64,000 nucleotides of DNA. Origin: Acidobacteriota bacterium. GTDB taxonomy: Bacteria > Acidobacteriota > Terriglobia > Bryobacterales > Bryobacteraceae. A program made the position numbers and the translations under genes. The stretch spans positions 1-64,000 of the forward strand of contig JANXXI010000184.1 in assembly GCA_025350695.1 (NCBI GenBank), given 5' to 3'. Each line of letters starts with the position of its first letter. Position 1 is the stretch's first letter. Positions 19,753-29,440 of this stretch are shown in pieces. The notes beneath the pieces are model-generated. The model was given only the letters and a program-made list of their open reading frames with translations. It was not told the DNA's origin and searched no databases.

Positions 19753-19784
19753 AGGACACGGGTTAATCGCGCCCCGCATCTCTT

Positions 19785-20525
19785 CTATTTAGCCGCAATA
19801 TGAAGGGCGACGACGCCGAAAGTCATGTAGTGGTACTGCACCGTTCGGAAGCCCGCCGCGCTCAGATCCTGAGCAAGCTCAGGTGCGGCGGGGAATTTGC
19901 GCACCGATTCCGGAAGATATTTGTACGCCTTGGGCGAGCCGGAAATCACCCCCCCGATTATAGGAAGCACTTTGGTGGAATAGAAGTTGTAAACGGATCG
20001 AAACGCAGCATTCGGCGGTTGCGTGAATTCCAATACAGCTGCAACTCCGCCCGGTTTAAGGATGCGCAACATTTCTTCGATTCCCTGTCGATAGTTTGCG
20101 AAATTCCTAAACCCGAAGGCGACGGTGACAACATCAACAGAACAGTCACGCAGGGGCAACCTTAGCCCATCGGCTTCAAACAGTGGTGACTTCAATCGTC
20201 CCGCGGCAAACTTGTTTCCCGCCTCAATCAACATAGGATGGCAGAAATCGCTTCCCAGCGCCGGAACGCTTGTCGCTTTTTCAAGCAGGATCGTCATGTC
20301 TCCCGTTCCGCAGCAAATGTCCAAAGCCTTCACGTCGGGCTTGTTTAGGTACGGCTTTAGTCGCGCCACGGTCTGGTTCCGCCAATATTTGTCTATGTTG
20401 GCCGATAGCAGGTGATTTAGAAGGTCATACCTTGGGGCAACTTCGGAAAACATCCCACGTACCCATCGTGAGGCCTCCTCTTCGGTCTGTGTCCCTTCTG
20501 GCGTTGTACCGCTAGAAATGCTCAT
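19785..20525 (-). CDS. ubiE: Demethylmenaquinone methyltransferase (UbiE/MenG)
   Basis: MFSEVAPRYDLLNHLLSANIDKYWRNQTV; ALDICCGTGDMT; VTVAFGFRNFANYRQGIEEMLRILKPGG. Confidence 0.95.
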   Translation of the reverse strand: MSISSGTTPEGTQTEEEASRWVRGMFSEVAPRYDLLNHLLSANIDKYWRNQTVARLKPYLNKPDVKALDICCGTGDMTILLEKATSVPALGSDFCHPMLIEAGNKFAAGRLKSPLFEADGLRLPLRDCSVDVVTVAFGFRNFANYRQGIEEMLRILKPGGVAAVLEFTQPPNAAFRSVYNFYSTKVLPIIGGVISGSPKAYKYLPESVRKFPAAPELAQDLSAAGFRTVQYHYMTFGVVALHIAAK

Positions 20526-21586
20526 GCCAACGCTGCTTTGATCGCTTCCAGCACTTTATCTTCCGAGAGTCCAGAGGTGATCTTGACCCGTCCGATCGCC
20601 GTAGGCAACACGAAATGCACCGAACCTTGAATCGTTTTCTTGTCCTTGGCAAGTCGACCCAACAGGTTCGTTGGTTCGATCCCCGCCGTTGAAGGAATTG
20701 GGCCATACATGTCGATTGCTCCATGCACGCGCTCCGCCGTTGCCCCATCAAGGAAGCCTGTCGATTGAGCCAGATGCGTCGCCGCCGTCATGCCGAAGCT
20801 GACGGCCTCTCCGTGCAGGAAACGCGAGTATTGCGTCTCCGCCTCAAGTGCGTGCCCAATAGTATGTCCAAAATTCAAGATGCGTCGCAGATCGCCTTCC
20901 TTCTCGTCGGCCGTCACTACCTCGCACTTAATCCGCACCGATTCGCTAATCATTTGCTCAACGGCTTGGGGTTCCTGCGCTAACACTTTATCGCGATGTT
21001 TGGTCAATAACTCGAATAGCTCAGGACTGCGGATAATACCTGTCTTTACCACCTCAAACAATCCCGCCCGATATTCCCTCACGGGCAACGTTCGCAGGAC
21101 GTCCGGGTCAGCCAGCACCGCCGCGGGTTGATGAAACGCTCCGAAAAGATTTTTGCCCCCCACTAGATTCGCGCCCGTCTTACCTCCAATGGAAGCGTCC
21201 ACTTGGGCCAGCAAAGTTGTCGGAACCTGAATCACCGGTATGCCACGCATGAAACTTGCCGCAAGAAATCCACCAAGGTCACCAACAATTCCGCCCCCAA
21301 AGGCGATCACCACCGAGGAGCGATCCGCTCCTTTCGCCAACATTTGCTCGGCCAGCGCTTCAACTTCGGAAAGACGCTTCCGGCTTTCCCCGCCCGGAAA
21401 AAACAGCACGTCGAAAGGAAACTGTCCCGTCAGCTTGTCTCCATGCAACCGCCACAGGTCCTCCGTTGTGACAACAAACAACTTACCGTGCTTGGCGGGC
21501 AAAAAATCGCGCACTCTCGCAAGCATTCCGCGCTCAACATGACATTGATAAGAAGCGGTATTGGTTTTTACCGCGTGGGAGGGCAT
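20522..21586 (-). CDS. aroB: 3-dehydroquinate synthase
   Basis: AFGGGIVGDLGGFLAASFMRGIPVIQVPTTLLAQVDASIGGKTGANL; ILNFGHTIGHALE; 4-nt overlap with ubiE. Confidence 0.95.
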   Translation of the reverse strand: MPSHAVKTNTASYQCHVERGMLARVRDFLPAKHGKLFVVTTEDLWRLHGDKLTGQFPFDVLFFPGGESRKRLSEVEALAEQMLAKGADRSSVVIAFGGGIVGDLGGFLAASFMRGIPVIQVPTTLLAQVDASIGGKTGANLVGGKNLFGAFHQPAAVLADPDVLRTLPVREYRAGLFEVVKTGIIRSPELFELLTKHRDKVLAQEPQAVEQMISESVRIKCEVVTADEKEGDLRRILNFGHTIGHALEAETQYSRFLHGEAVSFGMTAATHLAQSTGFLDGATAERVHGAIDMYGPIPSTAGIEPTNLLGRLAKDKKTIQGSVHFVLPTAIGRVKITSGLSEDKVLEAIKAALA

Positions 21587-21594
21587 ACCTTTTT

Positions 21595-23142
21595 TTGTAC
21601 CATGTTAATGAATTGAGTACCCGAAACTATCACGAAACTATTGAAACCGACTTCCTCGTTATCGGAGCCGGCGTCGCGGGCCTTCGGGCGGCAATCGAAC
21701 TGTCCACGCATGGCAAAGTGCTGGTCGTCGCCAAGGATAGCCTCAAAGAATCGGCCAGCGAATACGCCCAAGGCGGCATCGCCGCAGCCCTAAGCGACGA
21801 TGACGAAATTTGGCTTCACGAACAAGACACCCTTTCCGCCGGCGACGGGCTTTGCGATCCCGAAGCGGTCCGGGCCCTGGTCGCCGAAGCTCCATCCGCC
21901 ATCGAAGAACTAATTGAATGGGGGGCCGAATTCGATCGTAAGGACGGCGAACTTATGTTCGGGCGCGAAGGCGCTCACAGCCGCAACCGCATCCTGCACG
22001 CACACGGCGATTCCACTGGCCGCGAAATCGCCCGGGCGCTCTACTTCCACGCCGTCAAGCAACCTAACATCACGTTTCGTAGCTTCTCAGCCGTCACCGA
22101 TCTGTTAGTGCATCAAGGCCGTGTCACCGGCGCCGTCGCCTTGAGCGATAGCCCCATCGCCATACACGCCCGCGCCACTCTGCTTGCCACCGGCGGATTA
22201 GGCCGCGTGTTCCTCGAAACCACCAACCCCCACGTGGCCACCGGGGATGGTGTCGCCATCGGATGGAGAGCCGGCGCTGAAATCCGCGATATCGAATTCG
22301 TTCAGTTTCATCCCACCGCCTTGCACGTCGAAGGCGCACCTCGGTTTCTGCTCTCCGAAGCCTTGCGAGGCGACGGAGCCTACCTCATCAACGCCTCCGG
22401 GGACCGCTTTACGAATGAGCTCAATTCCCGCGATCAGGTTTCGCGCGCCATTGTCGGCGAACTCGAAAAGCGCGGCGATCCACATGTCTTTCTCGACATG
22501 CGCCATTGGCCGGCAGGTTTTGCCAAATCGCATTTTCCAAGGATCTTTCAAACTTGCAAGGCCTACGGTCTCGATATGTCCCAGCAGCCAATTCCCGTGC
22601 ATCCCGCGGCTCATTACGCCATGGGCGGCATAACGACAGACCTCGAAGGACGCACTACTCTTCCCAACCTCTATGCCGCCGGTGAGGTGGCCAGCAACGG
22701 CGTTCACGGCGCTAATCGTTTGGCGTCGAACTCCTTACTCGAAGGACTTGTATACGGGGCGCGTGCTGCCCGCCGAATGGCGGCTGAAGCCCAAGCCCTC
22801 CACCTTGCTGGAGCCGAACCAGAGCTCGAACTATTCCCTGAGATCTCCGAACTGGAGACCCGCACCATCGCCTGGCGTCAATGCGGCCTTGTCAGAAATC
22901 AGGAAGGCCTGCAAGCCGCATTGTCCAAATTGGCGGTAGCCATGAAGCCAAAGTCCGCCGCCGGTCGCCCCGATTACGAACTGCGCAATGTAGATCTCGT
23001 GGCTAGTTTAATAGCCCAAGGCGCACTAGCCCGCAAAGAATCCCGAGGTGGCCACTATCGTTCCGATTACCCGGAGCGGTCGAAAGCATTTGAGAAGCAT
23101 TCCCTACAATCCAAGGCAGAACCAATCGTTCGGTTCAGCTAG
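21595..23142 (+). CDS. nadB: L-aspartate oxidase
   Basis: FLVIGAGVAGLRAAIELS; SEYAQGGIAAAL; HPAAHYAMGGITTDLEGRTTLPNLYAAGEVASNGVHGANRLASNSLLEGLVYG; start uncertain (TTG codons). Confidence 0.95.
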   Translation: MYHVNELSTRNYHETIETDFLVIGAGVAGLRAAIELSTHGKVLVVAKDSLKESASEYAQGGIAAALSDDDEIWLHEQDTLSAGDGLCDPEAVRALVAEAPSAIEELIEWGAEFDRKDGELMFGREGAHSRNRILHAHGDSTGREIARALYFHAVKQPNITFRSFSAVTDLLVHQGRVTGAVALSDSPIAIHARATLLATGGLGRVFLETTNPHVATGDGVAIGWRAGAEIRDIEFVQFHPTALHVEGAPRFLLSEALRGDGAYLINASGDRFTNELNSRDQVSRAIVGELEKRGDPHVFLDMRHWPAGFAKSHFPRIFQTCKAYGLDMSQQPIPVHPAAHYAMGGITTDLEGRTTLPNLYAAGEVASNGVHGANRLASNSLLEGLVYGARAARRMAAEAQALHLAGAEPELELFPEISELETRTIAWRQCGLVRNQEGLQAALSKLAVAMKPKSAAGRPDYELRNVDLVASLIAQGALARKESRGGHYRSDYPERSKAFEKHSLQSKAEPIVRFS

Positions 23143-23169
23143 GTCTTCAAACGCAAGGCCGCTTGTCAT

Positions 23170-24390
23170 CTAAACTATGTCCGGGAACTGCCGCTTCATT
23201 CGTTTGAACAGCCAATGTCCGAAGAAGAAAAGGAAGATTGAAAAGATCGTCATCTTCAGCATCGGTTCAAACTCCGGAGCCCGGCCTTCCAGCAGGATTA
23301 ACCGGTAGCCGCGCACGAAAGCGTACATCGGATTGCGCCGGAACAAGGGCATTGCCTGCTGAGGCAATGATTTATCGGAATAGCAAATTGGGGTCAGAAA
23401 GAACCACAGCGTCAGAATAAACCCGTTGATTTGCGTAAGGTCACGGATGAAGACCCCAGCCACCGCCATCAGCCAGCACATCCCCATCGTAAACAGGATC
23501 TGCGGAATGATCACCACCGGCAGCCAAGTCATGGACCACTGCAGATGTCCCTTGGCCGCCATCATGAAAAACAGGTAGACAATGAAGGCGAGGGCTCCGG
23601 TAATCAAACCGGAGAGCGTAATGTTCACCGGCAAAATTTCCACCGGGAAAAGCAGCTTCTTTACAAAATTCCGATGTTCCCACACAATGAACGGCGCGCG
23701 CGCCATCGATTCAGCAAAGGCAAGCCATGGCATCATGCCACAAAGAAAAAACAACGCGTAACCGGCCGGACCAGGGTCCCCTTCATACTTGGAATGGAGC
23801 ACCACGCTGAAGACGAAAAAGTAAGTGGCCATCAACAAAATTGGCTGCAGCAATGTCCAGAAAATGTCCCCAAACGATCCTTTGTAGCGCGAATAGATAT
23901 CCCGCTCCACCATGGCTTGTATCAGGCTCCAGTTGCGCCCAATCGTCACAAAGGGGGCCGCTAAGGCCCGCAATAGCGTCTTGGGCAACAGGCTCAACCG
24001 TAAGCGTCTCATCGATGTCAGTCGCTGCCGCAAAACGCGGATCGCGCCAGCCGAAACCTCAGCGTCTACCAATAAAAAGTGCTGCCCACGCTCATATGCC
24101 CAACCATCGGTTGCATGCACTAGGCTAATCCAGAACTGATAGAGTCCGTCCTCGGCAGGCGCCGGGATCGTTAAGGTTCGCCGGCCAGCTTCATCCACCG
24201 GCTCCCACTCTCCTTCAAATAGAAACGCTCCAGTTGCCGGTTCATAGGCTTGATAGGACAAAGCAGCTTGACCGGTGCTTTGAAAGATTTTCCGCCAAGC
24301 CGGCCGCAACTCTACGTCCACTTCCAACGAGTTCGTTTTCGCGACGCAAGTTCCTTGCCCAAGCCAAGACATAAATCTATTCGCCCCCAT
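23170..24390 (-). CDS. ABC-2 type polysaccharide/O-antigen export permease (Wzm-like) with N-terminal beta-sandwich-like extension
   Basis: VERDIYSRYKGSFGDIFWTLLQPILLMATYFFVFSVVLHSKY and LFPVEILPVNITLSGLI; probable start at 24390 or 24372 next to the upstream stop. Confidence 0.85.
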   Translation of the reverse strand: MGANRFMSWLGQGTCVAKTNSLEVDVELRPAWRKIFQSTGQAALSYQAYEPATGAFLFEGEWEPVDEAGRRTLTIPAPAEDGLYQFWISLVHATDGWAYERGQHFLLVDAEVSAGAIRVLRQRLTSMRRLRLSLLPKTLLRALAAPFVTIGRNWSLIQAMVERDIYSRYKGSFGDIFWTLLQPILLMATYFFVFSVVLHSKYEGDPGPAGYALFFLCGMMPWLAFAESMARAPFIVWEHRNFVKKLLFPVEILPVNITLSGLITGALAFIVYLFFMMAAKGHLQWSMTWLPVVIIPQILFTMGMCWLMAVAGVFIRDLTQINGFILTLWFFLTPICYSDKSLPQQAMPLFRRNPMYAFVRGYRLILLEGRAPEFEPMLKMTIFSIFLFFFGHWLFKRMKRQFPDIV

Positions 24391-26380
24391 CGTAAAGCCA
24401 CGACGGGTATCGCGCCTTGATTGGACCACTCTTCCGGCCCACCGCGTAAATTCCGTCGCCGCGCAGATCGGTCGAAAGCTGGTACCGCTCAAGAAGGTGT
24501 TTCACCCAGCCGTGGCCCGGTTGGGGTTCATCAAGAAAGGGTCCAGTCTCAAGCAACGTTACGTCGAATCCGGCATCACTCAGAAGACGGTGGATTTCCC
24601 GCGGCGTGTATTCCCGATTGTGTCGCGCCTCCACCTCCTCACCGGGTTTCGAGGGGCGGATGTAAGCGGGGAAAAATCCCGGATGATAGCCCTCAAGAAT
24701 TGCTTTGATGGCCCTCATGGATCCGATATTGGGCGTTGTCAAAACGAAGTGTCCCCCTGGCTTCAGGATGCGGTTAACTTCGCTCATCATGTGCATCGGG
24801 TCAGAAGGCAAGTGTTCGATGAGTTCGCCGCACAGCACCGTTGCGAAATGTTCGTCCGGGTAAGGGAAGGGGTCTTTTTCGGCGTCGAACAGGTCCACGT
24901 CGCACGAAAAAACTTCGCCGGAATCGCTCTCCACCGTTTTGGGATCGGTGTGCCCTGCCTCGCCGTAATAACAGCCGCGCACTTCGCCATAGCCAAGCTT
25001 CGTTTTCAGCGAAGGGGTGATCTGTAGGTACGCGCCCATCTCCAAAATGCGATCATCAGGACCGCCGCGCGGAGTAATGTCCAAGGTTTTAGCAAGCCGC
25101 GTAATATGTGTCTCGGCGTAATCACGAGACTCGTTACTCCACCCCAGTATGTACTCCGGTTCAACCTTCGCCGGAGGTTTCGGTGGCTCAATTTCCGGGT
25201 CGATTTCAGCCAGCGCCTCTTCTAATTGCTCGGGCAGCTTCTCTTCCGGCTGTTGCCACGGCGTCTCATCTCGCACAGCGGTCAGGAAATCCGCGTATCG
25301 TCGCGCAGCCAGGCCCCAGTTGCATTCCTCGGCCACCCACTCGCGAGCCCTCGCCCCTAAATTGCGTCCCAACTGCGGTTGTGAAACCAGAAGATTCAAA
25401 TACTCGAAAATCGTATCCTCTTCGCGCGCATCCACGGGAACTTTCAAACAAACCGAATCAGGAAATTCGGCAAAACTGCCGACGTTGCTGACCAACACAG
25501 GCTGACCCAATCCAAGCGAGCGCAGCAAGGTTCCGGAACTCTCGCCAACGGTCGGAAAGCGCAAGTTCAGCACGATATCCACCGCCGAAATATAACCGGC
25601 GAAGTCCTCCGGTGGCGTAAATCCCATCATGCGCACATGGCGCGAAAGTCCCAGACCGCGGATGATTTCCGCAAGTGGGAATTCAGGATGGGGTTCCCCC
25701 ACCAGAATCATTTTGACGTCGTCCCGCAAGCGCACCAGACGCCGAAATGCCCGCAATGATTCAGCGATGCGTTTGTAAGGTTTCAGGAATCCAAACACGC
25801 CGATTAGCGGAGTCGCCTCGTCCAGCCCCAGCTTGTCGCGGTAGGCCATTCGCTCGGAATCAGGTAGCCAAGCGCCATGCGGGATGCGCGCCACCGGCCC
25901 CGTAAAGCCGGCCTTACGCAGATCTCCTTCCACGGCTTTGCTATGCACAATAGCCGCTTTTGATTTCTGCAGGATTCGGCGCATCATTGGCACGCCCTCG
26001 TAATCCGGACCGATTTCCAGCTTGCGAACGCGCTCGGCGAAAGCCAACGCTCCGGCTCCGCCATCATGTTCGCACTCGCGAACATAAGTATCCCAATCGT
26101 TGCGCTTAATGGTCAGCCCGGCAATCAAATGATGCAGATTCGATTCATGCATCACCACCGTGCCAGGATATTCCATGGCCATCTCGTAAACAAACTCATG
26201 GTGGGGGTTGTTACCTATTTGGTACAACAAGACGTCGTATTTCTTGGCTTCAAACAAAGCAGGCTTTGAAGTGTATACATCCACTTCCGCGATTTGCTTC
26301 AGATGATCAACAAGGACGGCGGAATAGTCCGCAATGCCACTCTTCGTGGGCGGCATGGGGGAAAAGAACGCGATCTTCAG
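24377..26380 (-). CDS. Bifunctional glycosyltransferase (GT-B) fused to a class I SAM methyltransferase
   Basis: N-terminal half GVFGFLKPYKRIAESLRAF, NLRFPTVGESSG; C-terminal half FATVLCGELIEHLPSDPMHMMSEVNRILKPGGHFVLTTPN. Extended to CTG at 26380 to recover LKIAFFSPMPPTKSG. Confidence 0.85.
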   Translation of the reverse strand: MKIAFFSPMPPTKSGIADYSAVLVDHLKQIAEVDVYTSKPALFEAKKYDVLLYQIGNNPHHEFVYEMAMEYPGTVVMHESNLHHLIAGLTIKRNDWDTYVRECEHDGGAGALAFAERVRKLEIGPDYEGVPMMRRILQKSKAAIVHSKAVEGDLRKAGFTGPVARIPHGAWLPDSERMAYRDKLGLDEATPLIGVFGFLKPYKRIAESLRAFRRLVRLRDDVKMILVGEPHPEFPLAEIIRGLGLSRHVRMMGFTPPEDFAGYISAVDIVLNLRFPTVGESSGTLLRSLGLGQPVLVSNVGSFAEFPDSVCLKVPVDAREEDTIFEYLNLLVSQPQLGRNLGARAREWVAEECNWGLAARRYADFLTAVRDETPWQQPEEKLPEQLEEALAEIDPEIEPPKPPAKVEPEYILGWSNESRDYAETHITRLAKTLDITPRGGPDDRILEMGAYLQITPSLKTKLGYGEVRGCYYGEAGHTDPKTVESDSGEVFSCDVDLFDAEKDPFPYPDEHFATVLCGELIEHLPSDPMHMMSEVNRILKPGGHFVLTTPNIGSMRAIKAILEGYHPGFFPAYIRPSKPGEEVEARHNREYTPREIHRLLSDAGFDVTLLETGPFLDEPQPGHGWVKHLLERYQLSTDLRGDGIYAVGRKSGPIKARYPSWLYDGGE

Positions 26381-27063
26381 GGCATTAACTCCATGGAAAA
26401 CGTGCCAAGTGTGAAGGGTACTTTAATCAACAAAGGGGTGCGAGCCACAGTCTTAGAGAAGAATATTTCAAACGTGGAATTAGCCACTGGCCCCTTGAAG
26501 CTAACGCGGAATCTGTCGGCTTGCATCTCCGCTCCTCCAATCGAAATGGCCTGACTCCCCAACATTTCAAACTGCAAGTCATACGGGCCACCATAGTAGA
26601 TTATTTGAGCTCCTGGCACGCGCCCTTTTATAAGTTCTTGGCGCGCGAAAAACAAGAAACCAAGCGCGTCATGGGGACAGGATACGGTATTGAACTCCTT
26701 AGTTCCGCCGCCCTCAGTTTTCCTCTTGGCGCTGGCTGCGGCCAAATCAAAAGTAGTGGTCTCTTTCGATTTCCTCGCGCCATGCACCGTATCCCGAGAA
26801 AATTCAAGACTACAAAACTTCTCATTGACCGACGAATTGAACCGGTCCAGAACCTGAAACGCGGGAATCGACGCATCAAGGGTCAATTCAAGTTTCCAGT
26901 CGCCATCAACGGGGATCGTCTTCAGCTGCGCCTCGCCAAGCGGTACTCCGCCCGGCCAGTTCAGTTGATATCGCAACACCTCAGGGCCGGTCTTCGCCGT
27001 GGCTGCGCTCAGGGGCGCGACAGCCAACATGAAAAGTGCAACAGAAGCGCAAAGGGTTTTCAT
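26377..27063 (-). CDS. DUF3108 domain-containing protein
   Basis: Signal peptide; EVLRYQLNWPGGVPLGEAQLKTI ... VPFTLGTFSMELM typical of DUF3108. Confidence 0.7.
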   Translation of the reverse strand: MKTLCASVALFMLAVAPLSAATAKTGPEVLRYQLNWPGGVPLGEAQLKTIPVDGDWKLELTLDASIPAFQVLDRFNSSVNEKFCSLEFSRDTVHGARKSKETTTFDLAAASAKRKTEGGGTKEFNTVSCPHDALGFLFFARQELIKGRVPGAQIIYYGGPYDLQFEMLGSQAISIGGAEMQADRFRVSFKGPVANSTFEIFFSKTVARTPLLIKVPFTLGTFSMELMP

Positions 27064-28208
27064 GATTGTACTGCCGCTGCTTTTTTCGCGCGTGTTCCTT
27101 GGCCTTCGCCCACCGCTTCGTGATAAACCTCAAGCGTCATTTGCGCCGTCCGGGCCCAGGAAAATTGAGCCGCATTCTTTTGCCCCAGCCGCTCCATCCG
27201 TTGCCGAAGCTCGGGATTCAACAGCAGATCGCGCATGGCCCGTACAATCTCACCGGTCGAGTCGGGATTGAATAGCAACCCTGCGGAATCGGCAACCTCT
27301 GGCATGGCCGATGTGTTGGAACAAGCTACAGCCCGTCCGCAAGCCATCGCTTCCAGAATGGGAAGTCCAAAGCCTTCGTAGAAACTCGGGAATACGAAGA
27401 TTTCACAGGCACTGTAGAGTTCCATCAATTCTTTTTCACTTACGTAGTCGGTGAAGTGAATCCGGTCCTTCACAAGCGACTTTTTCGCCGCTTGGTGCAC
27501 GTGCGGTGCGAACCAGGTTTCTTTGCCCACAAGCATCAGATGATGGGGCAGTTCAGGATAGGCGCATAACAACTCTTCAAAAGCATGAATTAGGCCGATC
27601 TGATTCTTGCGGGGCTGCAAATCCCCGACTGTGAGGATGAATGGCCCTGGAACTTTGAATCGTCCCTCCACGAATGCCTTGGATGATTGCCGAGGCTGTG
27701 GATGGAACGAAGCCGAAACCCCGGCCGGTACGACAGCAATCCGCGCCGGATCCAGTCCATAAGCCCGTGCTATCCCTTGCCTTGAAAACTCGCTCAGTGT
27801 CAACACTCTTGATGCGTTGTTGACGGTCCGCTTCACCGTGTATTGAAGCTGCAATCGTCGAGATCTCGTGAAAAACTCAGGGTGCTCGAGGAAACTGACG
27901 TCGTGCACGCTGACAACCACTGGCACAGGGCAGGCAAGGGGAGCGGTAAACTGTACATGCAGTAAGTCAGCTCCGTCCCTGCGTACTTGTTGCGACAAGT
28001 CATAGCCCAATCGAATGAAGGGATTGTCCGATGTTTTCCGAGTCTCAATCGAGGACGGAACATAGGCTTCGGCCCCAGGCGCAGAAACGTAAGCAACAAA
28101 TTCCGAATTGTCGTCTAACGCCGCGAACCCATTAAGGAGATTCCGTACATATGCTTCATTCCCCGTTAAATGGCGCCCTATGGCGTGTGCATCCACACAA
28201 AAACGCAT
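27060..28208 (-). CDS. Glycosyltransferase family 1/4
   Basis: ILTVGDLQPRKNQIGLIHAFEEL; VFPSFYEGFGLPILEAMACGRAVACSNTSAMPEV. Confidence 0.92.
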   Translation of the reverse strand: MRFCVDAHAIGRHLTGNEAYVRNLLNGFAALDDNSEFVAYVSAPGAEAYVPSSIETRKTSDNPFIRLGYDLSQQVRRDGADLLHVQFTAPLACPVPVVVSVHDVSFLEHPEFFTRSRRLQLQYTVKRTVNNASRVLTLSEFSRQGIARAYGLDPARIAVVPAGVSASFHPQPRQSSKAFVEGRFKVPGPFILTVGDLQPRKNQIGLIHAFEELLCAYPELPHHLMLVGKETWFAPHVHQAAKKSLVKDRIHFTDYVSEKELMELYSACEIFVFPSFYEGFGLPILEAMACGRAVACSNTSAMPEVADSAGLLFNPDSTGEIVRAMRDLLLNPELRQRMERLGQKNAAQFSWARTAQMTLEVYHEAVGEGQGTRAKKAAAVQS

Positions 28209-28255
28209 GCCCTACCTTTAGTATAGCCCTTGACTAAGACCGTGGGCGGCAACTC

Positions 28256-29440
28256 CTAGTCCCCGGCAGCAAACAACTTCGCTGACTCCAGTTTCTCCCA
28301 AGCAGCTTGCCACGTGTAATCCCTTTCGTATAAACACCTTCCGGCGCTTCCAAGTTGCGCCACAGCGGTTGGATCGTTGAGGAGCTTTAATATCGATTGG
28401 GAGAAGTTAACAGCCGTATCCTGCAGAATAATCTCTTTCCCAGCAGCGCAGGCCAGTCCCTCAGCCCCAAGGTTAGTGGACACTACCGCAAGGCCCGCCG
28501 CCCAGGCCTCCAGTATTTTGATTCGCGTGCCGCTCCCAGAACGTAACGGAACAATCGCGATTCGAGCCGAGGCCAAAGTCTCCACTGCGTTTTCCACCGG
28601 GCCGGTAACCTCAACCCTCGGGTCATTCGCCACCATAGACCGTATGGAATCCGGATGCAGTCCAACGACCCGCCAGGTTGTATCCGGTCTGGCGGCTATA
28701 ATAAGCGGCCAAATCTCTTTCGCAAACCAGCCCACAGCGGCCTTATTTGGCGGATATTCCATGTTTCCGGAAAATACCAGATCGAATGACTTTGCTGTCT
28801 GAGGTAATGGAACACGCGGAATTGAATTTGGAAACGCGAACGTTTGTTTTGTAAACCCCGCAATCGAAGCGGAGTCCGTCTCCGAGCAGGTCAGCAACGA
28901 ATCGAACTGTGGCAGCAGGTTCTGTTCGATGCTTCTACACGATGACGCCCATCGACGATGCGCCATCGAAACCGGCCACCGGTCCGTGCGCGCATAGCTT
29001 TCGAATAAATTGGATTCGATGTTGTGCAGGTTCAGGCAAGTGCGCTTCGCGTGGGGCTTCACCACCCTCAACAGCGGGGCGCACCATAGATGCTCGAAAA
29101 CCGCCATTTCATACTGCGCTGCCCCTATCGCCTTTACGATCTGATCTTCATACCCCTGGAAGCGGTCCACCAAGGGCGGAACTCCGCGAAGCAACCGCAT
29201 TGCATTTCTCAAGACCTTTGAAACCAAATCGCGCCCATGGTGGATCAACGGAATCGTATGGACGTGTTTAACCAACCCCTTTGGAAAATGCGTCGCCGGA
29301 CTGGCATTTTCCGGCTGCGCAAAAACGATCACATCCAGTTCATAGCGGCGGGCCAAAAACTCAACCAAGGAAGCGGTTCGAAGAGCGCCTCCCCCGATGG
29401 CTGGATAAGGTGCTTCAGGGGATATCATCAAGGCCCTCAT
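28256..29440 (-). CDS. Glycosyltransferase (GT4-like, PEP-CTERM/XrtA-type sugar transferase fold)
   Basis: RALMISPEAPYPAIGGGALRTASLVEFLARRYELDVIVF; VFSGNMEYPPNKAAVGWFAKEIWPLI; GSGTRIKILEAWAAGLAVVSTNLGAEGL. Confidence 0.88.
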   Translation of the reverse strand: MRALMISPEAPYPAIGGGALRTASLVEFLARRYELDVIVFAQPENASPATHFPKGLVKHVHTIPLIHHGRDLVSKVLRNAMRLLRGVPPLVDRFQGYEDQIVKAIGAAQYEMAVFEHLWCAPLLRVVKPHAKRTCLNLHNIESNLFESYARTDRWPVSMAHRRWASSCRSIEQNLLPQFDSLLTCSETDSASIAGFTKQTFAFPNSIPRVPLPQTAKSFDLVFSGNMEYPPNKAAVGWFAKEIWPLIIAARPDTTWRVVGLHPDSIRSMVANDPRVEVTGPVENAVETLASARIAIVPLRSGSGTRIKILEAWAAGLAVVSTNLGAEGLACAAGKEIILQDTAVNFSQSILKLLNDPTAVAQLGSAGRCLYERDYTWQAAWEKLESAKLFAAGD

